Of a stretch of DNA of 64,000 nucleotides, positions 35,259-47,900 are shown one piece after another; position 1 is the stretch's first letter; each line of letters starts with the position of its first letter. The DNA comes from Nocardia blacklockiae. Its GTDB lineage: Bacteria; Actinomycetota; Actinomycetes; Mycobacteriales; Mycobacteriaceae. The stretch is from positions 806,001 to 870,000 of the forward strand of contig NZ_JADLRJ010000001.1 in NCBI RefSeq assembly GCF_015477355.1, given 5' to 3'. Position numbers and translations under genes: made by a program. The notes under the pieces are model-generated. The model did not search any database and was not told the DNA's origin. It saw only the letters and a list, made by a program, of their open reading frames with translations.

Positions 35259-36854
35259 GTGAGTACCCAGTTGCTGGTCGGCGGACGCATCTACAGTTCC
35301 AGTTCACCCGATGCCACGGCGATGGCGGTGACCGACGGGACCGTCGTGTGGCTGGGGGCCGACCGGCCGGGGCGGGCGCTGTATCCCGACGCCGAGGTGC
35401 TCGAACTCGACGGTGCTTTCGTGGCACCGGCTTTCGTGGATCCGCACGTCCACGTGACCGCGCTGGGCCTGCAACTCACCGGACTGGACCTGTCCCGCGC
35501 GACCTCCCTGACCCACTGCCTGGACCTGGTGCGCGACTACGCGCTGCGGCACCCCGGGGCGGTGCTCGGCGACGGCTGGGACGAGACCCGCTGGCCGGAG
35601 GGGCGCCCGCCCTCGGTGGAGGAGATCGACGCCGCCGCCGGGCCGGGCCGCTCGGTGTATCTGGTTCGGGTGGACGCGCATTCGGCCGTCGCCTCCTCGG
35701 CGCTGCTCGACGCGGTGCCGCGGGTGACTGCGGCCGCGGGCTACACGCCGGGCGAGCCGCTGCGCGCCGAGGCACACCACCTGGTGCGGTCCAGCGCCCT
35801 GAACGCACTGGACCGCCCGCAGCGCGATCGCGCCCGGCGGGCCGCGCTCGACCACGCCGCCGCGCACGGCATCGTGGCCGTGCACGAGTGCGCCGGACCG
35901 CAGATCTCGGGCCGCGCCGACGTCACCGAACTGCTCGACTTCGCGCACGGCGTGCAGGTGCGCGCGTATTGGGGCGAGGCGGTGCGCAGCGCCGAGGAGG
36001 CCCGCGCGCTCGTCGCCGACCTCGGCGTGCACGGCCTGGCCGGCGACCTGTTCGTCGACGGCTCGATCGGCTCGCACACCGCGTGGCTACGCGCCCCCTA
36101 CGCCGACCGCGACACCGCGGGCGTCGGCTACCTGGACGCCGAGGCGGTGGCGGCGCACGTGCGCGCCTGCACCGAGGCGGGCGTGCAGGCCGGGTTCCAC
36201 GCCATCGGCGACGCCGCGCTCGACGCGGTGGCACAAGGCTTCTCGCAGGTCGCCGCCGCGCTCGGCGGCCCCGCGGTCGCGGCCCGCGGGCATCGCGTCG
36301 AACACGCCGAACTGCTCGACGCCGCACAGATCGCCACCCTGGCGGGCTGCGGCGTGATCGCCAGCGTGCAACCGGGATTCGACGCGGAGTGGGGCGGCCC
36401 GGACGGCATGTACGCCACCCGCCTGGGCCCCGAGCGCGCCGCCGCCCTGAACCCGTTCTCCGCCATGGCCGCCGCGGGCATCTCCCTCGCCCTCGGCTCC
36501 GACGCTCCCGTCACCGCGCTCGACCCGTGGGAGGCCGTGCGCGCCGCGGCCCACCACCGCACCCCCGGCCATCGGATCTCCCCGCGCGCCGCCTTCGCCG
36601 CCGCCACCCGCGGTGCGTGGCGGGCGGGCGGCGTGCGCGACGGCGTCGCGGGCACCCTGGTCCCCGGCGCCCCCGCCTCCTACGCCGTATGGGACGCCAC
36701 CGAATTGGTGGTCGCCGCCGCCTCCGACAAGGTGCAGCGCTGGTCCACCGACCCGCGCTCGCGCGTCCCGGGCCTGCCCCCGCTCGACCCGGGTGTAAAA
36801 CCACCCCGCTGCCTGCGCACCGTCCACTCCGGCACCACCATCTACCAGGCATGA
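35259..36854 (+). CDS. Amidohydrolase-family metal-dependent hydrolase (YtcJ-like)
   Basis: 531 residues from GTG 35259. YtcJ/amidohydro_3 type: small beta-sandwich domain at both ends (LLVGGRIYSSSSPDATAMAVTDG; LVPGAPASYAVWD) around a TIM barrel with FVDPHVHVTALGLQLTGLDL (HxH metal site), LFVDGSIGSHTAWLRAPY, FHAIGDAAL, HRVEHAEL and LALGSDAPVTALDPW (catalytic Asp). It should hydrolyse a C-N bond in an unknown small molecule in the cytosol. It overlaps lnt by 4 bases (ATGA), so the two are co-transcribed even though no functional link is obvious. Confidence 0.9.
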   Translation: MSTQLLVGGRIYSSSSPDATAMAVTDGTVVWLGADRPGRALYPDAEVLELDGAFVAPAFVDPHVHVTALGLQLTGLDLSRATSLTHCLDLVRDYALRHPGAVLGDGWDETRWPEGRPPSVEEIDAAAGPGRSVYLVRVDAHSAVASSALLDAVPRVTAAAGYTPGEPLRAEAHHLVRSSALNALDRPQRDRARRAALDHAAAHGIVAVHECAGPQISGRADVTELLDFAHGVQVRAYWGEAVRSAEEARALVADLGVHGLAGDLFVDGSIGSHTAWLRAPYADRDTAGVGYLDAEAVAAHVRACTEAGVQAGFHAIGDAALDAVAQGFSQVAAALGGPAVAARGHRVEHAELLDAAQIATLAGCGVIASVQPGFDAEWGGPDGMYATRLGPERAAALNPFSAMAAAGISLALGSDAPVTALDPWEAVRAAAHHRTPGHRISPRAAFAAATRGAWRAGGVRDGVAGTLVPGAPASYAVWDATELVVAAASDKVQRWSTDPRSRVPGLPPLDPGVKPPRCLRTVHSGTTIYQA

Positions 36855-38545
36855 CCGCGGTGCCCGCCGACTCCGCCGCGCGCCGCGCCCCGGATGCCGC
36901 GAAACGTCCTGGGGGAGAAGGCGTCCGGGGACTGCTCAGGCGTCCGGGCGCGCTGGTCGCCCGGTTTCCGGTGGCCTCGCGGACGCTCGGCGCGGTGGTC
37001 GCGGGACTGCTGATCTACGCCAGCTTCCCGCCGCGCACCTGCTGGTACCTCGCCCCGCTGGGGATCGCGGTGCTGACGCTGGTGGTGCGCGGGCCCGGGC
37101 GGCTGCGCGGCGGGTTCGGGTACGGACTCGTCGCGGGGCTGGCGTTCTTCGTGCCGCTGCTGCCGTGGACCGGGATCTACGTGGGACCGGTGCCGTGGCT
37201 GGCGCTGTCGGCGGCGTGCGCGGTGTACGTGGGCCTGTTCGGGCTGCTGGCGCGGCTGGTGAGCGGGCAGCCCGGGTGGCCGCTGTGGGTGGCGGCGCTG
37301 TGGACGCTCACCGAATGGGGTCGCTCGAGTTTCCCCTTCGGCGGATTCCCCTGGGGACGACTGGCTTTCGGCCAGGCGGACGGCTGGTACCTGCCGCTGG
37401 CGATGCTCGCCGGCGCGCCCGGCGTGAGCTTCGCCGTGGCGCTCACCGGAACCCTGCTGGCGGCCTTCGCGATTCGGCTCGGCGACCGCCGGGGGCCCGG
37501 ATGGGTGGCCGGAATTGGCACTGTCGCAATCCTTGTGGCTATCATCCCCGGTACCGGAGTGATCCTCCGGACCGCGCTGCCCGCCCCGGACGACGGTGAC
37601 CGGCCGATCACGGTCGCTGCGATCCAGGGCAGCGTGCCGCGGCTCGGGCTGGACTTCAACGCCCAGCGCCGCGCCGTGCTCGACAACCACGTCCGCCGCA
37701 CCGAGGAACTGGCCCGCGCCGTCGCCGCCGGGCAGGCCCGGCAGCCGGATGTGGTGATCTGGCCGGAGAATTCGTCCGACATCGACCCGCTGCGCAACGC
37801 CGACGCCGCGCGCGAGATCGGCGCCGTGTCGGCCGCGATCCACGCGCCCATCCTGGTCGGCGCGGTGCTCGTCAACTCCGACCGCACCACCACCAACTCG
37901 GTGCTGGTGTGGAACGGCACGGCCGGGCCGGGGGAGCGCCACGACAAGCGGATCATCCAGCCCTTCGGCGAGTACCTGCCGCTGCGCGGCTTCTTCCGGC
38001 ACTTCTCCGAATACGCCGACCGCGCCGGATATTTCGTGCCCGGCCACGGCGACGGCGTGGTGCACGCGCAACCCGCCAGCGGCGGCCCGCCGATCGCCGT
38101 GGGCGTCGCCACCTGCTACGAGGTGGCCTTCGACCGCGCCTTCGAGGACTCGCTGCGCGCGGGCGCCGAGCTGCTGACCGTGCCCACCAACAACGCCACC
38201 TTCGGCGACAGCGAGATGACCTATCAGCAGTTGGCCATGTCCCGCGTCCGCGCGGTCGAACACGGCCGCGCGCTGGTCGTCGCGGCCACCAGTGGCGTGA
38301 GCGCGATCGTCACCGCCGACGGCGCGCTCGCGCGGCAGACGCCGAAATTCGTTCCGGCGGCACTGGAGGCGACGCTGCCGCTGCGCACCGCCACGACACC
38401 CGCCACGCGCTGGGGGCCGTGGCCGGAGCGGATGTTGTGTATTCTTGCCGCGGCTGTTGTCGTGGTTGTGGTTACCCGGCGGCGAATCTCGCCGCCCGAG
38501 CATCCGGTCGATGAGGACGCCCCCGGCGACCGGGCGCACCACTAG
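36851..38545 (+). CDS. lnt: Apolipoprotein N-acyltransferase, without a Ppm1 domain
   Basis: 564 residues from ATG 36851. About seven N-terminal membrane helices are followed by a nitrilase-type catalytic domain with the Glu-Lys-Cys triad in VIWPENSSDIDPL, DKRIIQPFGEYLPL and GVATCYEVAF. A C-terminal helix (LCILAAAVVVVVVT) closes the protein. Lnt adds the third acyl chain to lipoproteins on the outer face of the membrane. In M. tuberculosis this domain is fused to polyprenol-phosphate-mannose synthase (Ppm1, Rv2051c), and in other actinomycetes ppm1 usually follows as a separate gene. Here the protein ends after the Lnt domain and an NRPS gene follows instead. Confidence 0.94.
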   Translation: MTAVPADSAARRAPDAAKRPGGEGVRGLLRRPGALVARFPVASRTLGAVVAGLLIYASFPPRTCWYLAPLGIAVLTLVVRGPGRLRGGFGYGLVAGLAFFVPLLPWTGIYVGPVPWLALSAACAVYVGLFGLLARLVSGQPGWPLWVAALWTLTEWGRSSFPFGGFPWGRLAFGQADGWYLPLAMLAGAPGVSFAVALTGTLLAAFAIRLGDRRGPGWVAGIGTVAILVAIIPGTGVILRTALPAPDDGDRPITVAAIQGSVPRLGLDFNAQRRAVLDNHVRRTEELARAVAAGQARQPDVVIWPENSSDIDPLRNADAAREIGAVSAAIHAPILVGAVLVNSDRTTTNSVLVWNGTAGPGERHDKRIIQPFGEYLPLRGFFRHFSEYADRAGYFVPGHGDGVVHAQPASGGPPIAVGVATCYEVAFDRAFEDSLRAGAELLTVPTNNATFGDSEMTYQQLAMSRVRAVEHGRALVVAATSGVSAIVTADGALARQTPKFVPAALEATLPLRTATTPATRWGPWPERMLCILAAAVVVVVVTRRRISPPEHPVDEDAPGDRAHH

Positions 38546-38934
38546 CCGCGCACACCTTCTCACCCCGAACAGCGCACACCCGGGACACCGCCGGACCGGT
38601 GCGGCCGCCAGCCGCCGGTCCGCGATGTCGCACGCGATTCGCCCTGACATTGCGTGCCTCTCGGCCGAGTCTGCTCGAGGTGGCGATCTACCGCGTTTTC
38701 TGTGCGTTTTCCGGCAAAATCTTGTGGCTTGCGCAAAGGTAACTGGCTAAAAGTTCGCTGCGCCATCGTGGTTCGAAGTGAAACAACTCGAGATCGCTAC
38801 CGATCCGCCCGACTCGATGCTCCGAATCATAGGGCGTGGATCACGTCCTCCGGCGGATGCGTGCGCGCATCCGCCGCAGCGTCGTTCTCGAGGGCTCGGG
38901 GAGTTGCGTCAACAGCGTCAGAACGGAGTGATTG
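38546..38934 (+). promoter_or_regulatory. 389-bp lnt-NRPS intergenic region with promoter and leader hairpin
   Basis: No gene is supported here. CGGACCGG (38592-38599) and CCGGTCCG (38615-38622) can form a terminator-like stem after lnt. The stretch 38690-38790 is clearly more AT-rich than the flanks (GCGTTTTCCGGCAAAATC; GGTAACTGGCTAAAAG) and is the likely NRPS promoter zone. A strong hairpin at 38851-38876 lies in the presumed leader. GGAG at 38925-38928 is the NRPS ribosome site. No clean -10/-35 pair could be assigned. Confidence 0.55.
38851..38876 (+). promoter_or_regulatory. 11-bp perfect hairpin in the NRPS leader
   Basis: CGGCGGATGCG (38851-38861) and CGCATCCGCCG (38866-38876) with a TGCG loop, 58 bases upstream of the NRPS start. 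There is no T-run after it, so it is not a classic terminator. It could be an attenuator, an mRNA-stabilising element or a protein-binding dyad. Confidence 0.6.
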
Positions 38935-41900
38935 ATGAGTTCATTGGCCACGGATCGCGTAGCCCAATGCTCTTCCGGCGAATTCTCAGCACAGCCCTTC
39001 GATCTGTCGCCCGCGCAGACCGCCATCTGGTACGCCCAGCGCATCCGGCCGGACGTCCCGCTGACCATCGCGCAGTACGTCGAGATCCACGGCGACCTCG
39101 ACGTCGGCCGGCTGCTGTACGCCATCGAACGGTTCGGCGCGGAGGCACAGGTCGGGCAGGTGCGCCTGCTCGAGATCGACGGCGTCCCCAAGCAAGTCAT
39201 CGATCCGGCGCGCCGGCCCGGCTGGGCCCGGGTGGATCTGCGGCACGAGGCCGACCCGCGCGCGGCGGCGCTGCGCTGGATGAACGAGCACGCCAGCACG
39301 CCCATGGACATGGAACGCGACCCACTGACCACCAACGTCGTACTGCGCCTCGGCGCGCGCGACTACATCTGGTACTCCCGCGGCCACCACATCCTCATCG
39401 ACGGCTTCGGCGCGATGAACGCCCTCACCCGCACCGCGGAAATCTATACGGCCCTGGAGAACCGGACCCCGCCCGTCGCCTCGCGCGCCACCCCGCTGGC
39501 CGAGCTGTACGCGGGGGAGACGACCTACCGGGAGACCGGCCGCTTCCGCTCCGACCGCGAGTACTGGTCCGAGCAGCTGGCCGGGGTGGGCGCGCCGATC
39601 AGCCTGTCCGCCACCGGCATCGCCGCGGCGACGCCCGACGCGGGCCGCCGCATCGCGGCCGCGACCCTGCCCGCGGCGGTCGAGGCCGATCTCGGCGCGG
39701 CCACCGGCGTCTTCGACACCCAGAACTCCACGCTGTTCGTGGCCGCGCTGGCCTGCTACGTCCGCGCGGCCACCGGGAACCCGGACGTGGTGCTGAGCCT
39801 GCCGGTGTCGGCGCGCACCACGGTGGCGCTGCGCCGCTCGGCGGGCGTGGTGTCCAACGTGGTGCCGATCCGGATCCGCTTCGACGACACCACCACCGTG
39901 CGCGAGGTGGTGAAGGCCGCGGAGCTGCAGATCACCGGCGCGCTGCGGCACCAGCGCTACCGCCACGACGACATCCGCCGCGACTGCGGCTACTCCCGCG
40001 ACGCGCGCGGCTTCTTCGGCCCGATGGTCAACATCATGCTGTTCCACAGCGAGTTGCGCTTCGGCAGCCTGGTCGGGTCGCTCAACGTGCTGTCCACCGG
40101 CCCGGTCGAGGACCTGTCGATCAACCTCTACAACGGCGCGGGCAACCGCATCCACGTCGATTTCGAGGCCAACCCGCAGCTCTACACCGGCGCGGAACTC
40201 GACCGCCACCACGTCCGGTTCCTGGATTTCCTCGCCCGCCTGCTCGCCGCCGACCCCGACACCCCCGCCACGTCGGTCCCGGTGATCACCCCGCAAGAAC
40301 GCGAACTCGTACTGCGGCACTGGAATTCGACGACGGTCGCACCGCAGGAGGGCACCCTCGCGGGCCTGTTCGCCGCGCGCGCGGCCGCCTGCCCGGAGGC
40401 CACCGCACTCGAATTCGGCGCGGAGACAATGACTTACGCCGAGCTGCACGCCCGCGCGAACCGGCTGGCGCGGCTGCTGATCGCCCGCGGCGCGGGCCCC
40501 GACACGGTGGTCGGGCTGGCGCTGCGGCGCGGCCTGGACCTGCTCGTGGGCATGTACGCGATCGTCCAGGCGGGTGCCGCCTACCTGCCGATCGATCCCG
40601 ACCACCCGGCCGAGCGGATCGGGCACCTGCTCGACCAGGCACGCCCGCTGTGCGTGCTCACCGCCTCGGAGGTCGAACTCGCGCTGCCGCCCACCGCCGA
40701 TCGGCTCGACATCGACACCCTCGACACCACCGGGTTCGCCGCCGAGCCGGTCACCGACGCCGACCGCTGGACCCCGCTGCGCCCCGACCACCTGGCCTAC
40801 GTGATCTTCACCTCCGGATCCACCGGCCGGCCCAAGGGCGTCGGGGTCTCGCACGCCGCGATCGTCAACCGCCTGCGCTGGATGCAGCACGCCTACCCCC
40901 TCGACGAGACCGACGTGGTGCTGCAGAAGACCCCCGCGACCTTCGATGTCTCGGTGTGGGAGTTCTTCTGGCCGCTGCAGGTCGGCGCGCGGCTGGTGAT
41001 CGCCGCGCCCGACGGGCACCGCGACCCGGCCTACCTGGCCGCGCTGATCGCCGAGAAGGGCGTCACCACAGCGCATTTCGTGCCGTCGATGCTGTCGGTG
41101 TTCGTCACCGACAGCGATGTGCGCGGCTGCACCGGCCTGCGCCGGGTGTTCTGCAGCGGCGAGGCGCTGCCGGCCGCCACCGTCCGCGACTTCCGGGCCG
41201 CGCTGGGCGACGAGCCGCCCGCCCTGCACAACCTCTACGGCCCGACCGAGGCCGCGGTGGACGTCACCGCGTGGCGGTGCGACCCCGCCGACGACAGCGT
41301 GCCGATCGGCGCCCCGATCTGGAACACCCGCACCTACGTGCTCGACGAGCGGCTGCGGCCGGTGCCGCCCGGCGTGACCGGTGAGCTCTACCTCGCCGGT
41401 GTGCAGCTGGCCCGCGGCTACCTCGGCCGCCCGGGGCTGAGCGCCGAGCGGTTCGTCGCCGACCCGTTCGCCGACGGCGGCCGCCTGTACCGCACCGGCG
41501 ACCTGGTGCGGTGGCGACAGGACGACACCGGCGGCGTGCTGGAATACCTGGGCCGCAGCGACTTCCAGGTCAAGATCCGCGGCGTGCGCATCGAACTCGG
41601 CGAGATCGAGGCGGCGCTGCTGGCCGACCCGCGGGTGGCCCGCGCCGTCTGCGTCGCGCAGCACGCGCCCGGCGGCGACGAACTGGTCGCCTACGCCGTG
41701 CTCGCTCCGGCCGCCGCGGCCGAGCCCGCCGCGCTGCTGGCCGCACTGCGCCGCACCCTGCCGAGCCACTTGGTCCCCGCCCACTTGATCGTGCTCGACG
41801 AACTGCCGCTGAGCGCCAACGGCAAAGTGGACCGCAAGGCCCTGCCCGCCCCCGACACCGGTGCGCGGCGCGCGTCCGGCCCGGCCGCGGCCCCGCGGAC

Positions 41901-44900
41901 CGAGGTGCAGCGGCAACTGGCCGCCATCGTCGGCGAGGTCCTCGGCGGCGGCGAGATCGGTGTCGAGGACAGCTTTTTCGACCTCGGCGGCAACTCGCTG
42001 ACCGCGGCGCGTGTGGTGGCGCGGGTCAACAGCGCCTTCGGCGCGGGCCTGAGCATCCGCGACCTGTTCGAATCGCCGACCGTCGCCGCCCTCGCCGACC
42101 GCCTGGACACCCACGGCCCCGACGCCGCGTCGCCGGTGCTGGGCGCGGCCGACCGTCCCGAGCACATCCCGCTGTCGCTGGCACAGCAGCGGCTGTGGAT
42201 CCTGAACCGGTTCGCCGAGCACGCGGCGGCCTACAACATGCCCCTCGCGGTCGAACTCACCGGCCCGCTGGACATCGAGGCGCTGCGCGCCGGGCTGGTC
42301 GACGTGCTGGAACGGCACGAGAGCCTGCGCACCACCTTCCCCGACGCCCCGATCGGGGACACGCCCGCCGCCGTCCAGGGCCCCGTGCAGGTGGTGCACC
42401 CGGCCGCGGAGATCCCGCTGAGCCTGGACCCGATCGACGCCACCGGCACCGACGCGCTCGCGCTGGCCACCGAGTACGCCGGCTACGGCTTCGACCTGCG
42501 CAGCCAGGCCCCGATCCGGGTCGCGCTGTACACCACCGGCCCGGACACGCACGTCTTTCTCGTTGTGCTGCACCACATCTGCGGCGACGGCTGGTCGGTC
42601 GCGCCGCTGGCCCGCGATCTGATGGCCGCGGTCGCCGCCCGCACCGCCGGCACCGCCCCGCAGTGGCGGCCGCTGCCGGTGCAGTACGCCGACTTCGCGC
42701 TGTGGCAGCGCGAACTGCTCGGCGACGAGAACGACCCCACCAGCGCGCTGTCGCGGCAGCTCGCGTACTGGCGCGCCGCCCTGGCCGACCTGCCCGACCA
42801 GCTCGACCTGCCGATGGACCGCCCCCGGCCGCTGCACCGCGGCGCCGAGGGCGCGACCGTGCCGTTCAGCATCCCCGCCGCCACCCGCCGCGCGATCGCG
42901 ACGCTGGCCGCCGAACGCGGCGTGAGCACCTTCATGGTGCTGCACGCCGCGCTGGCCACCCTGCTCGCCCGGCTGTGCAACACCACCGACATCGCGATCG
43001 GCACCCCGATCGCGGGCCGCTCGGACCCCGCGCTCGACGACCTCGTCGGCATGTTCGTCAACACGCTGGTCCTGCGCACCGCCGTCGACCCCGCCGCCGG
43101 GTTCGACCGCATGCTCGACCGGGTGCGCGAAACCGACCTGGACGCCTTCGCCAACTCCGACGTGCCGTTCGAACGGCTGGTGGAGGTGGTGAACCCCGCC
43201 CGCGACGCCGGACGGCACCCGCTGTTCCAGGTCATGCTGTCCTACGAGAAGACCCCGGAGCTGCGCATCGACCTGCCCGGGGTGGCCGCCCGGGTGCTGC
43301 CGATGGACGTCGCCGTCGCCAAATTCGACCTGCAGCTGACCGTGCACGAGTCCGAGAGCGACGACACCAGCCCGCTGAAGGCCGAATTCGGTTACGCCAC
43401 CGACGTTTTCGACGCCGTCACGGTGGAGGCGCTGGCGCGGCGGTTCGTCCGCCTGGTGGCGGCCGCGGTGGCCGCGCCCGACGTACCGGTGGGCGACCTG
43501 AACATCCTCGACGCCCGCGAGAACGGCAAGCTCGTCCCCATCCAGGGCGCGCCCGGCGAACCCGCGATCACCCTGGCCCGCCTGCTCACCGAGACCGCGG
43601 AACGGCTGCCCGACGCGGTCGCCGTGCGCCACCTCGGCGTCGACACCACCTACCGGGAGTTGGACGAGGCGTCGAACCGGTTGGCGCGCGTACTGATCGA
43701 GCACGGCGCGGGACCCGAAGTGGTCGTCGCGATCGCGCTGCCGCGCGGGCTGAACTCGATCACCGCGGTGTGGGCGGTCGCCAAGACCGGCGCCGCCTAC
43801 GTTCCGGTCGACCCCGACTATCCCGCCGACCGCATCGCGCACATGCTCGCCGACTCCGGCGCCATGCTGGGGCTCACCGACGCCGAATGCGCTGCGGCCA
43901 TGCCGGATTGGCCGGTCCGGCGCGGGCGGCACCGCAAGCAGTACGTGGACTGGCTGCTGATGGACTCCCCGGAGCTGGCCGCCGCGGTCGAGCGGTCCCC
44001 GGCCACGCCGGTGACCGACACCGACCGCCACCACCCGCTGCGGGTCGCGCACCCCGCCTACCTCATCTACACCTCCGGGTCGACCGGCACGCCGAAGGCC
44101 GTGGTGGTGACCCACGCCGGGCTCGCCTCCCTCGCGCACGAGCAGATGCATCTGTTCGGCGTCACCGATTCCGCACGCACCCTGCACTTCTCGTCGCCGT
44201 CGTTCGACGCCTCGGTGCTGGAGCTGCTGCTCGGCTTCGCCGCGGGCGCCACCGTCGTGGTCGCCCCGCCCGGCCTCTACGGCGGCGCCGAACTGGCGCG
44301 GCTGCTGCGCACCGAACGGGTCACCCACGCCTTCGTCACCCCGGCCGCGCTGGCCACCGTGCCGCCCGACGGCCTCGACGAGCTGGAGGCGGTCATCGTC
44401 GGCGGCGACGCCTGCCCCGAGGAACTGGTCCGGACCTGGACCGCCGGACACCGCATGCACAACATGTACGGCCCGTCCGAGGCGACGGTCGCGGCCACCG
44501 CGACCGGGCCGATGACCGCGGGCGCGCGGGTGTCGATCGGCCTGCCGGTGCGCGGCATGCGGCTGTTCGTGCTGGACCACCGCCTGCATCCGGTGCCGCC
44601 CGGCATCCCCGGCGAGCTGTACCTGTCCGGCCCCGGCCTGGCCCGCGGCTACCTGGGGCGGCGCGGCCTCACCGCGCAGCGCTTCCCCGCCAACCCGCAC
44701 GGCCGCCGCGGCGAACGCATGTACCGCACCGGCGATCTCGTCGTCGCCGACCAGGCCGGGCAGCTGCGCTTCCTCGGCCGCGCCGACGACCAGGTGAAGA
44801 TCCGCGGCTTCCGCATCGAGCTGCGCGAGATCGACCACGTGCTGCGCGAGCATCCCGGCGTGCGGTTCGCGCTCACCGTCGTCCACCACGGCGAGCACGG

Positions 44901-47900
44901 CGACACCCGGCTGGCCTCCTATGTCACCGCCGACGGCGCGGTCGACCCGGCGGCGGTGCTGGCGACCGCGCGCCGCCGGCTGCCCGGTTACATGGTCCCG
45001 GCCGCGATCACGGTGCTCGACCAGGTGCCGATCGGCCCCTCGGGCAAACTGGACCGAAAGGCCCTGCCCGCACCGGAGTTCGTCAGCGCGGGCCCGTCCC
45101 GACCGCCCGAGTCGGAGCTGGAGCGGCGCGTCGCCGACGTGTTCGCCGCGGTGCTCGGCCACCCGATGCCCGGCGCCGAGGACAGCTTCTTCGACGCCGG
45201 CGGCAACTCGCTGCTCGCCACTCGCCTCACCGCGGCGCTGCACGCGGAGTTCGGTGTCGACCTGCCGGTGCGGGTCATCTTCGAGGCCGCGACGGTCGCG
45301 GGTGTGGCCGCGCATCTGGCCGAGGCGCCCCGCACCCGGCGCACGCCGCTCACCGCCCGTACCCCGCGGCCCGCGCGGGTCCCGCTGTCGCTGCCGCAGC
45401 AGCGGGTGTGGTTCCTCAACCGCTACGCGCCCGAATCCAGCGCCTACAACATCGCTTTCGTGATCCGCATCGACGGCGAACCGGACGTGGGCGCGCTGCG
45501 CGCCGCGCTCGGCGACCTGATGGTCCGCCACGAGGTACTGCGCACGATCTTCCCCGAGGACACCGAGGGCTCCGGCGCCTACCAGCGCGTCCTGGATCTC
45601 GACCGCTGCCTGCCGGTCCTGGAGCCGGTCGCCGCCGACGAGGCCGGCGCCGAGCGGGCGCTGCGCGCCCTCGCCCAGCGTGGCTTCGACCTCACCCGCG
45701 AGATCCCGCTGCGGATGACGTTGCTGCGCACCGGTTCCCGCAGCCACCTGCTGGGTATCGTGCTGCACCACATCGCCGCCGACGGCTGGTCGCTGATCCC
45801 GCTGACCCGGGACCTGGCCGTTGCCTACACCGCGCGGCGCGGGGGCGCGGCACCGGCCTGGCAGCCGCTGCCGGTGCAGTACGCCGATTTCAGCCTGTGG
45901 CAACGCGAATGCCTCGGCGACGAGACCGACCCGGCCAGCCCGGCCGCCACCCAGCTGCGGTTCTGGCGGCAGACGCTGGCCGACCTGCCGGAGGAACTGC
46001 CCCTGCCCTACGACCGGCCGCGCCCCGCGCACCCCACCCAGCGCGCCGGGACCGTACGGTTCGAGGTGCCCGCCGAGGTGCAGCGCGGGCTGGAGGCGCT
46101 GGCCCGCAGCCAGGGCGTGAGCCTGTTCATGGTGCTGCGCTCGGCGCTGGCGGTGCTGCTGCGCATCACCACCGGCGGCCGCGACATCGTGATCGGCACG
46201 CCGGTCGCGGGCCGCTCCGACACCCGGCTCGACGACCTCGTCGGCATGTTCGTCAACACGCTGCTGCTGCGCTCGGACGTGGATCCGGCGCGCAGTTTCG
46301 TCGAACAGGTGCAGATCGACCGCGACGGCGAACTGGCCGCGATGGCCCACGCGGAGTTGCCGTTCGAGCGGATCGTGCAGGAACTGGGGCACGGCGCCGG
46401 CGCGCTGCGCCCGCTGCTGCAGGTCGCGCTCACCGTCGAGGACGGGCAGGTCCCGGCCCTGGAACTGCCGAACCTGCGGTTGCGCGCCGAGGAACTCGAC
46501 ATCGCCACGGCCAAGTTCGACCTGGAGTTGCGGGTGCTGCCCGACGCCGAATCCTTCGGCCGCGCGTTCGAATTCGTCTACGCGGCGGAGCTTTTCGACG
46601 AGGACACGGTGCGCACGCTGGCCGATCGGCTGAACCTGGTCTGCGCGGCCGTGACGGCCGACCCCCGCATCCGGGTCGGCGACGTCGACGCCCGCACCGA
46701 GCGCGAGCGCACCCAGCTGGCCCCGGCCTACGGCCCCGTCCCGACCCCGCAGTGCAGCCTCGCGAACTACTTCACCGCCACCGCGCACCTGCACCCCGCT
46801 CGCGTCGCGCTGCGCTCCGGCGCGGTCGAACTCACTTACGCCGAGGTCGACCAGTACTCGAACCGCTTGGCGCGCGTGCTGATCCACCGCGGCCTGGGCG
46901 CGGGCGACCGGGTGGCGATGGGCCTGACCCGGTCCGTCGAATCGGTGGTGACGATGCTGGCGGTGGCGAAGTCGGGTGCGGCGTTCGTGCCGGTCGACCC
47001 GAACTACCCGGCCGACCGGGTGCGCCACATGCTGGCCGATGCCGGCTGCCGGACCGGGATCACGCTCGCCGCGCACCGGGACCGGTTGCGGCAGGCCGCC
47101 ACCGGCGGCGCGCAGACCCACTGGCTGCTGCTCGACGACCCGGACCTGCTCGCCGAGATCGAGCACGCCGACCCGGCCACGGTGACCGACGCCGACCGCG
47201 TCCACACCGTGTGGACCTCCGACCTGGCGTACCTGGTGTACACCTCCGGATCCACCGGCAAGCCCAAGGGCGTCGCCGTCACCCACGCCGGGCTGTCCAA
47301 CTTCGCCGACGAGATCCGCGACCGGATGCGCGTCGACCGCGATTCGCGCACACTGCATTTCGCCACTCCGAGCTTCGACGCGGCCCTGTTCGACCTGCTG
47401 CTGGCCGTCGGCTCGGGCGCCACCATGATCATCTGCCCGCCCGACGTGTACGGCGGCGACGAACTCGCGGAACTGATGGACCGCGAACGGGTCACCCACA
47501 CCTTCATGACTCCGGCGGCGCTCGCCACCATCGATCACGACCGCTGGCCGCTGCCCCACCTGCGCTCGCTGGTGGTCGGCGGCGAGGCGCTGAGCGCGGA
47601 GCTGGTCGCGCGCTGGGCCCCGGACCGCCTGATGTTCAACGGCTACGGCCCGACCGAGACGACCGTGGTGATTACCATGTCCGGCCCGCTCACTCCGGGC
47701 GAGCCGATTACGATCGGCACCCTGGTGCGCGGGGCCCGCGCGCTGGTGCTCGACGAGCGGCTGCGCCCGGTCCCGGTCGGCGTGCCGGGCGAGCTGTACC
47801 TGGGCGGGCAGGGCCTGGCCCGCGGCTACTTCGACCGGTGGGGCCTGACCGCGGCACGGTTCGTGGCCGACCCCTGCGGGCCCGCGGGCGCGCGCATGTA

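Noticed and set aside
38735-38752. IdeR/Fur-like iron box upstream of the NRPS
   Set aside because: AAGGTAACTGGCTAAAAG resembles part of the IdeR consensus, but the second half is shifted by two bases and the dyad is poor. With no siderophore genes nearby the match is too weak.
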